Assembly (NCBI GenBank): GCA_038531315.1
Contig: JBCBBT010000002.1
Coordinates: 62,001-126,000 of the forward strand
DNA: 64,000 nucleotides
Direction: 5' to 3'
DNA from: JAJFFW01 sp038531315
GTDB taxonomy: Bacteria > Pseudomonadota > Alphaproteobacteria > Caulobacterales > Parvularculaceae
Positions 41,982 to 52,037 of this stretch are shown here, piece after piece. Position 1 is the stretch's first letter. Each line of letters begins with the position of its first letter. The notes beneath the pieces were generated by a model, which saw only the letters and a list, made by a program, of their open reading frames with translations, did no database searches and had not been told where the DNA came from. Made by a program: the position numbers and the translations under genes.

Positions 41982-42199
41982 AACGCCTTTGAGATCACGC
42001 CGCGCGCGCCGCGACAAGGCATTCTCGCAGGGCCCCGCAGATCGTCACGTGAATTTTCTCGTCGGCGGCGTTCGCGCCCTTTTTGGGCGACATCGCCCGT
42101 TCGCCAATGATCGCACAAAAATTTAAGTGCGGGGTTCTTGCCTTCACCCGCCGCGGGGTGCATATACGGCGCTCTCAATCGCATTGAGAAGCATGTTGG

Positions 42200-42276
<77 letters not shown>

Positions 42277-42593
42277 ACACCGTTCCGCAACACTGGCCAG
42301 CAAACCTGATTGTCTCCGACAAACGGCCGGCGGACTTCCCGCTGAACGTGGAGACGTTTTGCTGTCGAGGCATGGCGGAGCCCCTTCGCTGCGCCATTTG
42401 AGCTATCTCATTGACGCCATCCCAGTTGAGCCGTCTCATTTTGCCGGTGGGGCTCGTCTTGACGCGGGGCCAAAAAGGTCTATGTGAGAAGCGCTCCCAC
42501 ACAGCGTAAATGTCTCAGCGTCCAAGCGGCGAACACGAGGCTTTTATCCGGCGGCGGGGGCGCAAACGACCCTGAACGGCGAGGCACAGCTTC
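42277..42593. other. Gap between tRNA-fMet and secE
   Basis: About 317 bases with no convincing gene. It contains two near-identical 15-mers 28 bp apart, TTGAGCTATCTCATT (42398-42412) and TTGAGCCGTCTCATT (42426-42440), possibly paired binding sites in the secE promoter region. No second tRNA is seen (a tRNA-Trp often precedes secE in relatives). Confidence 0.5.
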
Positions 42594-42947
42594 ATGTCGA
42601 AGAAACATAATCCCGGATCGAAAAAGCCCGGCGCGCAGCGTCGCCGCAAGGGCCCTGCGTCGCCGACGCCTGGCGGCGACGGCGCAAGCGCGCCTGAAGC
42701 GTCGCCTGTCATCGAAGGCAAGGGCGAAGAGCTGAACCGGAAGAAAAAGAATGCGACCAATCCGCTGACATTTTTTCAACAGGTCCGCGCCGAAGGCGAG
42801 AAAGTGACCTGGACGTCGCGCAATGAAACGACCGTCTCAACAATCATGGTGCTCGTGATGGTCGCGATCATGGGGCTTTTCTTCTTTATCGTCGATCAGA
42901 TCCTGCGCTTCGGCGTCTCGGCGCTGCTCTCGCTCAGCGGCTCATAA
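42594..42947 (+). CDS. secE: Preprotein translocase subunit SecE
   Basis: A 117-residue protein. The N-terminal 50 residues are a polar Pro/Gly/Lys-rich extension. The SecE core follows: NPLTFFQQVRAEGEKVTWTSRNETTVSTIMVLVMVAIMGLFFFIVDQILRFGVSALL, with the amphipathic helix and single TM. It clamps SecY in the translocon. nusG follows after 18 bp. Confidence 0.96.
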   Translation: MSKKHNPGSKKPGAQRRRKGPASPTPGGDGASAPEASPVIEGKGEELNRKKKNATNPLTFFQQVRAEGEKVTWTSRNETTVSTIMVLVMVAIMGLFFFIVDQILRFGVSALLSLSGS

Positions 42948-42965
42948 TTCACTTACGGAAACGGA

Positions 42966-43508
42966 ATGTCCGCGATGGAACCCAAATGGTATATCGTTCA
43001 CGCCTATTCGAACTTTGAAAAAAAAGTCGCCGAGGCGATCGAACAGGCCGCCGCCGACAAGGGCCTGAACGAGCTTCTTGAAGAAGTCTTTGTGCCGACG
43101 GAGGAGGTTACCGAAGTCAGGCGCGGTCGCAAGATCAACACCGAGCGCCGCTTTTTTCCGGGCTATGTGCTCGTCAAAATGGTGCTGACCGATCAGCTTT
43201 ATCACCTCATCAAGGATACGCCGAAAGTGACCGGCTTCCTTGGCAGCGGCAACAAGCCGATGCCGGTGAGCCAGCGCGAGGTCGATCAGATCCGCGGCGT
43301 CATGGAAGACGGCGCCGAACGGCCGCGTCCGACAATCACCTTCGAGATCGGTGAAAATGTTCGCGTGGTCGATGGTCCGTTCGCTTCATTTTCGGGGCTC
43401 GTTGAAGATGTCGATGAAGACAACGCGCGGCTCAAAGTGGCGGTTTCGATTTTTGGTCGCGCGACGCCCGTCGAACTCGAATTCGGTCAGGTCGAAAAAA
43501 CCGCCTGA
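42966..43508 (+). CDS. nusG: Transcription antitermination factor NusG
   Basis: A 180-residue protein with an NGN domain (PKWYIVHAYSNFEKKVAEAI, then NTERRFFPGYVLVKM) and a C-terminal KOW domain (GENVRVVDGPFASFSGLVEDVDEDNARLKVAVSIFGR). It binds RNA polymerase and links it to Rho or the ribosome. An ATG three codons in (before EPKWYIVHAYS) is an equally good start. A strong terminator follows, so rplK is not co-transcribed here. Confidence 0.97.
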   Translation: MSAMEPKWYIVHAYSNFEKKVAEAIEQAAADKGLNELLEEVFVPTEEVTEVRRGRKINTERRFFPGYVLVKMVLTDQLYHLIKDTPKVTGFLGSGNKPMPVSQREVDQIRGVMEDGAERPRPTITFEIGENVRVVDGPFASFSGLVEDVDEDNARLKVAVSIFGRATPVELEFGQVEKTA

Positions 43509-43538
43509 CGCTCTCATCAGGGTCAAGCCGACAACAAA

Positions 43539-43565
43539 AAAGGCGCGCTATCGCAGCGCGCCTTT
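43539..43565 (+). terminator. Rho-independent terminator after nusG
   Basis: AAAGGCGCGCT-ATCGC-AGCGCGCCTTT, an 11-bp perfect stem followed by CTTATTTTT. It closes secE-nusG and may also serve the opposing metalloprotease gene, which stops 50 bp away. Confidence 0.9.
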
Positions 43566-43614
43566 CTTATTTTTGCGCCGAAGGCGAGGGGCCTTCGGCG
43601 CGATGTCTACACGC

Positions 43615-45618
43615 TTATTGCGGCAGGACAGCTTGCGGCGCTGGCGTGCCGTCGTTCACGAAACGCAGCTCAACCGTCCAGATATTCGGACGCAGCGTGA
43701 ACGGCGCGCCGTCCAGCGAGATGAACGATGTTTCCGTGTTCGGCGTCGTCACGTCGAGACCGAGGAAGATCGGCGCGAAGCCGCTCGGGCCGACATCCGT
43801 GCCGTCCGCGTTGAGGATCAGGAAAACGTCCAGATCAGGATCGTTCGCCAGGATGCCTGCGAGCTGGAAGCGAAGGCCGCGCGGATTGACAACACTCATA
43901 CGCGTGAAGTCGCCGTCCTGACCGACGAAGTTGTTTTCCGTCCGCAGCACCTGCTCAACAACCGGCAGTCCGCCCTCGTCGAGGCGACCAACGGCGATTT
44001 GTGCGGATGTGTACATCGGAATGCGTGACGCATCGACCGTACCGGTACGGAACGTCGCTGCGAGCGGAATGCCGCCGTCAGCCAGTTCCGCAACAACGGA
44101 AGCGCCGTCGATCACTTCAAGATAGGTGACCGTGGCTGCGCCGCCGATTGCGCCGGTGCCGACAAAGTCGACAACTTCCCAGTTGGCGAGCGCGGTTTCA
44201 TCATTGGTTTCAAAATCAAGGTTTTGAGCAACCGGGCTGCCTGAGAAGAACGGCACGGACAGTTGCGGCAAGACTTCGATATTTGATTCCCGGCGACGGC
44301 TTTGACCTTCTTCCGGGAAGGACGTCTGACCAAGAATGTCGCCGATGATGGCGTTGAGGCTGATATTGCCGGCCGCAGCGGGGCTGCCGTCAAGCGCCTG
44401 GATTTCGACGGTGTAAACATTGCGGCTCGGCACCGGCAATGCGTACTCGCCGTCAGCGGCTGATTCGTCGAACACGAACAGGTCGGTCGTGTCGCCGTCG
44501 CCGTTGAGGTCCGTCAGTTCGCCGAAGACGATCGAGGTGCCGCTGTAGGTTTCCGTCAGCGTTTCACGCAGGCCGCGGCGTGTCGTGGCCTGAATGTTGG
44601 CGCCGAGGATCGGCAGGCGGGTCGGCGTCATGCCGTCTGCGCCGGCGTTCAGCGAGATGCCGTTGATCTCGCCACGGATGACGTCAAACGCATCCAGGAA
44701 TGCAACGTCGCCGTCCTGCAGCGCGCTCGGACCGGATTCCCCTGAGCCTTCCGGGTAGATGAAAGCCGAAGCGGCGAGATCATCGACATGCGGCGTGCGG
44801 CTTTCCAGCTCGGAATCCGAATCCGTCGTATCGATGAACGGGAACATGGTTGAGCCCGTGCCGTTCGCCAGAGAGATCTGGTTGATGAAGGCGTGGTTCA
44901 AACCGTGCGAGTGACCGAATTCGTGGGTCGACACAGCGTCAACGTCCGCGCCTTCGGTGTTGGTTGCGCCAAGCTCCCAGTCGACCGTCGACGAGAACTG
45001 AACGTCGTTGTCGAGGATCGTGCCCGCGGCGTAGTCGCCGGCTGGGAACTCGATGTCGCCGTCGCCGTCAACGTCGCGGCAAACATTGATGCCTTCTGCT
45101 TCCGGATCGAAGACGTCGGAGTCGCCGTCGCCGTCGAGGTCAGCGCCGGCGACGAACGTGGTGTCGGCGGTCAGCGAGAAGGACGGGGAGCTGGCGAGCG
45201 CGCCAAAGCCGGCCGCCGTGATGAAGGTGACTTCGTTGATAAAGTCGCCCTGAATGATCGGACGGTTGCCGAGATCGGTGACGTTCGTAACGTTCATTTC
45301 GATAAACGATGACGGGTTGTCGTTCCAGCGGTCGAGACCGGCCTGAACTTCATCCGCCAGCGTTTGGGCGTCGATTTCATCCGGCAAGCCGACATTCGCG
45401 CCCTGGTTTGAGTTGAATGTGTATTCAACGCTTGAGCAACGCTCGTCCCAGAAGATGCCGAAGACCGGCTGTTCGAGAACTTCAACCCCGCCGATCGACG
45501 GCAAGTTGACGGTGCCGGTCGGAGCGCCGATCACGTCAAGCTGGCGTCCTGTGCCAACTTGCGCATGGGCTGCGCCGGCGGCGACAAGCGCGGTTGCGCA
45601 TAACAGATACTTTTTCAT
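43615..45618 (-). CDS. Secreted metzincin (matrixin-like) zinc metalloprotease
   Basis: A 667-residue exported protein with signal peptide about 1-19. HEFGHSHGLNH at residues 232-242 is a complete metzincin motif (three His ligands and catalytic Glu233), followed by the Met-turn GTGSTMFPF. Asp/Gly-rich loops (DLDGDGDSD, DVDGDGDIE, DLNGDGDTTD) probably bind calcium. The C-terminal half consists of beta domains (NIEVLPQLSVPFF, DNDLDFETND-like stretches), perhaps for surface attachment. It likely degrades extracellular protein. GAGGG precedes the ATG at 45618. The partner gene lies 42 bp upstream on the same strand. Confidence 0.85.
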   Translation of the reverse strand: MKKYLLCATALVAAGAAHAQVGTGRQLDVIGAPTGTVNLPSIGGVEVLEQPVFGIFWDERCSSVEYTFNSNQGANVGLPDEIDAQTLADEVQAGLDRWNDNPSSFIEMNVTNVTDLGNRPIIQGDFINEVTFITAAGFGALASSPSFSLTADTTFVAGADLDGDGDSDVFDPEAEGINVCRDVDGDGDIEFPAGDYAAGTILDNDVQFSSTVDWELGATNTEGADVDAVSTHEFGHSHGLNHAFINQISLANGTGSTMFPFIDTTDSDSELESRTPHVDDLAASAFIYPEGSGESGPSALQDGDVAFLDAFDVIRGEINGISLNAGADGMTPTRLPILGANIQATTRRGLRETLTETYSGTSIVFGELTDLNGDGDTTDLFVFDESAADGEYALPVPSRNVYTVEIQALDGSPAAAGNISLNAIIGDILGQTSFPEEGQSRRRESNIEVLPQLSVPFFSGSPVAQNLDFETNDETALANWEVVDFVGTGAIGGAATVTYLEVIDGASVVAELADGGIPLAATFRTGTVDASRIPMYTSAQIAVGRLDEGGLPVVEQVLRTENNFVGQDGDFTRMSVVNPRGLRFQLAGILANDPDLDVFLILNADGTDVGPSGFAPIFLGLDVTTPNTETSFISLDGAPFTLRPNIWTVELRFVNDGTPAPQAVLPQ

Positions 45619-45660
45619 TTTTCCCTCAATTCTGAAAAATCTTTGCAAAGCTTCGAGGCG

Positions 45661-46164
45661 CTAGTTGCGCTGTCCGCGGATCAAATCCATGGCTTCGCCG
45701 ACAGCCACACGGCCGTCAGTTGCGCCCGGGAGGCTCACAGTCGCTGCAGCGCCGCTGCCGCCGACATTGAAGACGCCTTGCGAAAAGCCGACGATCTCGT
45801 AAGCGTTGGCGCCTTCCTCAAGGAACAGGATGGCGCTGCCGCCGGTGAAAAAGCGCGGTGCGCCTGCGGTGACGGATGCGGCCGGAACAGCAAAGTTCGA
45901 CGCATTGCCGCCGGCTGTTCTGACGGTGACGGTCGCGCCCGGATCGCCGAAAGCGGCTTCCGAAACGGTGAAGGTGGTCAATGTGTAGACGGCGCCGTCA
46001 ACCTGCTCGTAAGCAACGTTGGACACAACGCCGTGGACGCACGCATCGGCGCGATCGACGATTTGATTGAAGTCGAGTTTTTCGAGCGTCGTTGCGGACG
46101 CGGCGGTCGCTGCGCCGGCGAGCGCAATGCTTGCGAGCCCTAATGTCAGTCTTTTGCTGAACAC
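45661..46164 (-). CDS. Small exported partner of the metzincin, unknown function
   Basis: A 167-residue protein with signal peptide about 1-24 (ASIALAGAATAASA). The mature part has ADACVHGVVSNVAYEQVDGAVYTL, then VSEAAFGDPGATVTVRTAGGN and ILFLEEGANAYEIVGFSQGVF, a beta-rich pattern. No named family is recognised. Only 42 bp separate it from the protease gene, so they form one transcript with this gene first. A role as chaperone, inhibitor or anchor of the protease is possible, unproven. Confidence 0.75.
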   Translation of the reverse strand: MFSKRLTLGLASIALAGAATAASATTLEKLDFNQIVDRADACVHGVVSNVAYEQVDGAVYTLTTFTVSEAAFGDPGATVTVRTAGGNASNFAVPAASVTAGAPRFFTGGSAILFLEEGANAYEIVGFSQGVFNVGGSGAAATVSLPGATDGRVAVGEAMDLIRGQRN

Positions 46165-46640
46165 AGTTTACTCCTTGTTGAGTGTGGCAGATGTCCGTTG
46201 CGGACGGGTATCGAAATACGAATGATTTGCGCCAGCCGCATTAATCGTTTGTGTTCGAACGAAAAATGACGTCTCACCCCAAAACCACCCATGGCCGATT
46301 ATGGCCGTAACAGGCGGCGCGATGCAAGCCTGAACATCGATTGCTTTTCAGCAAACAAGCGCTGCGTGTGTTTTTCTAGTTTTGTGGGCTTTTTTGATTT
46401 TTCGCCGCCCGTCGCGTCCCGTCATTGCGGGGCGAACCACGCGATTTTGCAAGCCTGCGCCACGGGTTTGTGACAACATCACGTTCGCTCAACGTGACAA
46501 TGATACGCCGAGCGGCAGCGACATAATGCGCGGCGCGCGCCGCGTTGTTTGGTCACGCGACAGTGAGCGTCGCCGGGCGCTGCGGTATCATACGTCCGCG
46601 TTGAGAAACATGAATGCGCGGGAAATCTACTAAAGGTTTT
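46165..46640. other. 476-base gap upstream of the metzincin module
   Basis: No gene is supported. It contains GTCCG-TTG-CGGAC at 46193-46205, 29 bp upstream of the small-partner start, and TCACGTT-CGCTC-AACGTGA at 46479-46497, a 7-bp-arm dyad. The region is lower in GC than the flanking genes and probably holds the module's promoter and the end of the uvrB transcript. Confidence 0.5.
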
Positions 46641-49118
<2,478 letters not shown>

Positions 49119-49191
49119 CGCGTCACGCAGCAGGTCATTTGGGCCCGCTGAGGGGCCGGAACGCCGGCTTACGGATTGCTCATCCTTGCTC

Positions 49192-49209
49192 TACGATATC
49201 GGAATCGTA
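49192..49209. promoter_or_regulatory. Dyad upstream of the lipoprotein metalloprotease
   Basis: TACGAT-ATCGGA-ATCGTA, a perfect 6-bp-arm dyad between the divergent uvrB and metalloprotease starts (about 90 bp from each). It may be an operator for either gene. It is not a recognisable alphaproteobacterial SOS box (GTTC-N7-GTTC). Confidence 0.5.
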
Positions 49210-49296
49210 AACTAGTCATGGTTAAAGTGGACGAAACAGGCGCTTCGGTGCGCCTTACATCTTCCCGGTGCCGGTACAGTCAGAGGGGCGTTTTCA

Positions 49297-50952
49297 GTGT
49301 TTCATCGAGCCATATCGGGGCTGATCGCCCTATTATTCGCCGCCGTTCTTGCGGGCTGCGGCGGCTCTTCGTCGCCGGCGCCGGCCCCCGCGCCTGCGCC
49401 GACGCCGGCCCCGACGCCGGGTCCCACATCGATGGTGACGATCAGCGGTTCGGTGACGTTCGACCGCGTGCCCGTCAGCGCCGCGACGTCCGGTCTGAAT
49501 TACAATGCAATCCGGCAGGACCCGATCCGCGGGGCCGTCGTTGAAGCGGTGGACGGCGCGGGCGGGGTTGTCGCCTCCGACATCAGCGACGATGCGGGCG
49601 CGTACGCAGTCAGTGTGCCGTCGAATACGCAGGTGCGCATCCGTGTGCGCGCGCAGGTGATCCAGACCACCGGCGCGACCTGGAACGTACAGGTGCTCGA
49701 CAACACTTCGAACGATGCGCCGTATTTCCTGACCGGCAGCCTGACAAGCTCGGGCGGCTCGGACTCAACGCGCAATCTGAACGCGCCGTCGGGTTGGAAC
49801 GGCGTGCAATATGCGTCGCCGCGCGCGGCCGGGCCTTTCGCGATCCTCGACACGATCTATACAAGCCTGACCGAGTTTGAGGCCGTCGACGGCGCCATCG
49901 CCTTTACGCCGCTGCGCGTCTTCTGGAGCGTCAACAACCGCCCCTCAGACGGCGATACGGACGACGGCGATATCGGCACGTCGTTTTTCACCAATCCCAA
50001 CAATCAGCCGATGATCTTTATTCTGGGTGCGGCCAATAACGACACGGACGAATATGACGCCCATGTCGTCGCCCATGAGTTCGGTCATTATATTGAGGCG
50101 ACCCTGTCGCGTTCCGATTCCATCGGCGGGGCGCATTCGCTGAACCAGCGGCTCGATGCGCGGCTCGCTTTCTCCGAAGGCTTCGGCAACGCGTTGTCGG
50201 GCATTTTGCTGGACGATCAATTCTATCGCGATAGTTTCGGCGCATCGCAGGCGCGCGGCTTTTTCATCGATAATGACGACAATGGCGCCGCCTTCAACAA
50301 TGAAGGCTGGTTCAACGAGGGATCGGCCGGGTCAATCATTTTCGACATCGCCGATGCGACGACGGACGGGCCCGATACAATTGCCGGCGGCCTGGCCCCG
50401 ATCTACGCCGCGCTGACGAGTTCGCAATATCGCACCAGCCCGGATGCGACGACAATCTTTCTGTTTACGGATGTATTGCGCGCCGTGACGTCTGTCGACG
50501 GCGCGGCGCTCGACGCGCTGATCGCCAATCAGCTGATCAACGGAACCGGCCCGCAAGGCGTCGGCGAAACCAACAACGGATCGATCCCGACCTCGCTGCC
50601 GGTCTACAAGCAGGCGACGGTCGGCGGGCCCGCGGTTCAGGTCTGTTCATTCGATGACGCCGGCGAATTCAACAATCTCGGCAATCGCGACTATGTGCGC
50701 TTTTCCCTGTCGGCGCCGCGATCGGTGTCGTTGCGCATGGTCCGCACCAGCGGTCCGACCGGCTCGGATCCGGACTTCAGCCTGTTCGAACGCGGCGTCC
50801 GGCGCGCCAACGGATTTTCGGCCGTCTCGGACATGGAGACCGTCAATATCCAACTCGGCGCCGGCGAGTACTTTGTCGACACCTACGATTTCAACAATAT
50901 CGATATCGGCGGCGCCGGGAACGATTATTGTTTCGACTTCACCGTCAATTAG
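49297..50952 (+). CDS. Lipoprotein zinc metalloprotease (gluzincin-like)
   Basis: A 551-residue protein starting at GTG, with AGAGGGG 8 bp upstream. The lipobox VLAGC gives lipidated Cys21, followed by a Pro-Ala/Thr linker (about 27-42) and a carboxypeptidase-regulatory-like beta domain (VVASDISDDAGAYAVSVPS). The protease core has AHEFGHYIE (His260, Glu261, His264), and Glu294 in FSEGFGNALSG, 30 residues later, as probable third ligand, the gluzincin arrangement. A C-terminal domain (about 450-551, FVDTYDFNNIDIGG) resembles PPC-like folds. It is anchored in a membrane facing the periplasm or surface. A lipoprotein gene follows after 57 bp. Confidence 0.8.
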   Translation: MFHRAISGLIALLFAAVLAGCGGSSSPAPAPAPAPTPAPTPGPTSMVTISGSVTFDRVPVSAATSGLNYNAIRQDPIRGAVVEAVDGAGGVVASDISDDAGAYAVSVPSNTQVRIRVRAQVIQTTGATWNVQVLDNTSNDAPYFLTGSLTSSGGSDSTRNLNAPSGWNGVQYASPRAAGPFAILDTIYTSLTEFEAVDGAIAFTPLRVFWSVNNRPSDGDTDDGDIGTSFFTNPNNQPMIFILGAANNDTDEYDAHVVAHEFGHYIEATLSRSDSIGGAHSLNQRLDARLAFSEGFGNALSGILLDDQFYRDSFGASQARGFFIDNDDNGAAFNNEGWFNEGSAGSIIFDIADATTDGPDTIAGGLAPIYAALTSSQYRTSPDATTIFLFTDVLRAVTSVDGAALDALIANQLINGTGPQGVGETNNGSIPTSLPVYKQATVGGPAVQVCSFDDAGEFNNLGNRDYVRFSLSAPRSVSLRMVRTSGPTGSDPDFSLFERGVRRANGFSAVSDMETVNIQLGAGEYFVDTYDFNNIDIGGAGNDYCFDFTVN

Positions 50953-51009
50953 CCCCAACGCACATCAGCGCAGATCAGCGCTTTCGCCATCAGCATCAGG
51001 AATAAAAAA

Positions 51010-51588
51010 ATGACCGTACAAGGATTTTCGTGGACCGCTCTGGCGTCGCTGTCTTTACTCGCCGCGCTCGCGGGCGCCTGTGCGCCGCATCATAAGACCG
51101 TCGGGGACAACAACGCCGAGGCGCTCGGTGACGAGACCGCCAAAACCACCGCCAAAACCACTGCGATCGACGACGCGCAACGCACGGTGAAGCCGGGCGC
51201 AGCCGTTTCGTTGTCGCACGCGTTTCGCTCGCCGCCGCAGACTGGCGAATTCAGTGTTGTTTCGCTGACGCTGAAGGAAGACTATGAGGCCGGCCTGATG
51301 CGCGCGACGGCGACCGGCAGCGAGGGGCTGGAAGTGTTCGGCGCGCCGGCGACGTTCGTTTATCCGATGGAAGGCGACGCGCCCGGCGTCTGGGACGTTA
51401 CGGTGAAGCCGCTGCGCGACGGCGTGCATTATCTGAACGTCACAGTTCAGGTCGAAAAAGACGAAACGCCCGGACCGGCGCGCGCTTTCGCGGTTAAAAT
51501 TATCGCCGGCGCGCAGGCGGGCGAAAAAGCCGACGGCGCGGTTGAGGCGATCGAAATGAAGGCGGACGAGACAATCGAGCAACGCTGA
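51010..51588 (+). CDS. Small lipoprotein partner of the metalloprotease
   Basis: A 192-residue protein with lipobox LAGAC (Cys24), then a Lys/Thr/Asp linker (ETAKTTAKTTAIDDAQ) and a beta-sandwich-like domain: AVSLSHAFRSPPQTGEF, VSLTLKEDYEAGLMRATATGS, and VWDVTVKPLRDGVHYLNVTVQVEKDE. The end is acidic and helical. No family was recognised. It follows the protease gene by 57 bp on the same strand, so both are probably made together and anchored in the same membrane. Confidence 0.72.
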   Translation: MTVQGFSWTALASLSLLAALAGACAPHHKTVGDNNAEALGDETAKTTAKTTAIDDAQRTVKPGAAVSLSHAFRSPPQTGEFSVVSLTLKEDYEAGLMRATATGSEGLEVFGAPATFVYPMEGDAPGVWDVTVKPLRDGVHYLNVTVQVEKDETPGPARAFAVKIIAGAQAGEKADGAVEAIEMKADETIEQR

Positions 51589-52037
51589 GCCGGTCAAAAC
51601 GCCGTCTGAGCCTGAAAATTTTTTAAAAAAATGCGCAAAACCGCGCTGCGCGCAGGGCGATGTCGCACCCTGGCGCACCCTATAAGTAATTGATTTAAAA
51701 TAAAGATTTCCATTTTTGGCGAAGCGCTCTCCTACGATTTGTAGGAAACTTTTCCCCACCCCCTCCGCGCTGTCGTATCCTCGCGTGTGTCAGGCCCCCA
51801 ACTGACGCAAAGCGACGGCGCAACGCCGTCAGCGGCCGTCAGGAACGCTTTCCCCTGTTCACCCAAAGCGTTTCTGGCGGCCTTTTTGCGTGCGGCTGCT
51901 GCGTTGCGGCGCGAGGTCTTGGCGGACGGCGTGCGCTGGCTTAAGCCATGCAGCGAAAACGCAAAGAATGAACGCCCGCAGCGACTGGCCGCTGATCAGC
52001 GCCGCGAGCTGGCTAGATGGAAGAAAGAACGAACGCA
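51589..52037. other. 449-base gap upstream of ppdK with a dyad
   Basis: No gene is supported. AT-rich sequence at about 51680-51720 is followed by TCCTAC-GATTT-GTAGGA at 51730-51746, a perfect 6-bp-arm dyad about 290 bp before ppdK. GCACCCTGGCGCACCCT at 51664-51680 contains a short direct repeat. The region probably holds the ppdK promoter. Confidence 0.5.

Noticed and set aside
49372..49440. Pro-Ala repeat suspected as a CRISPR or minisatellite
   Set aside because: It codes the proline-rich linker of the lipoprotein protease; units are too short and irregular for CRISPR.
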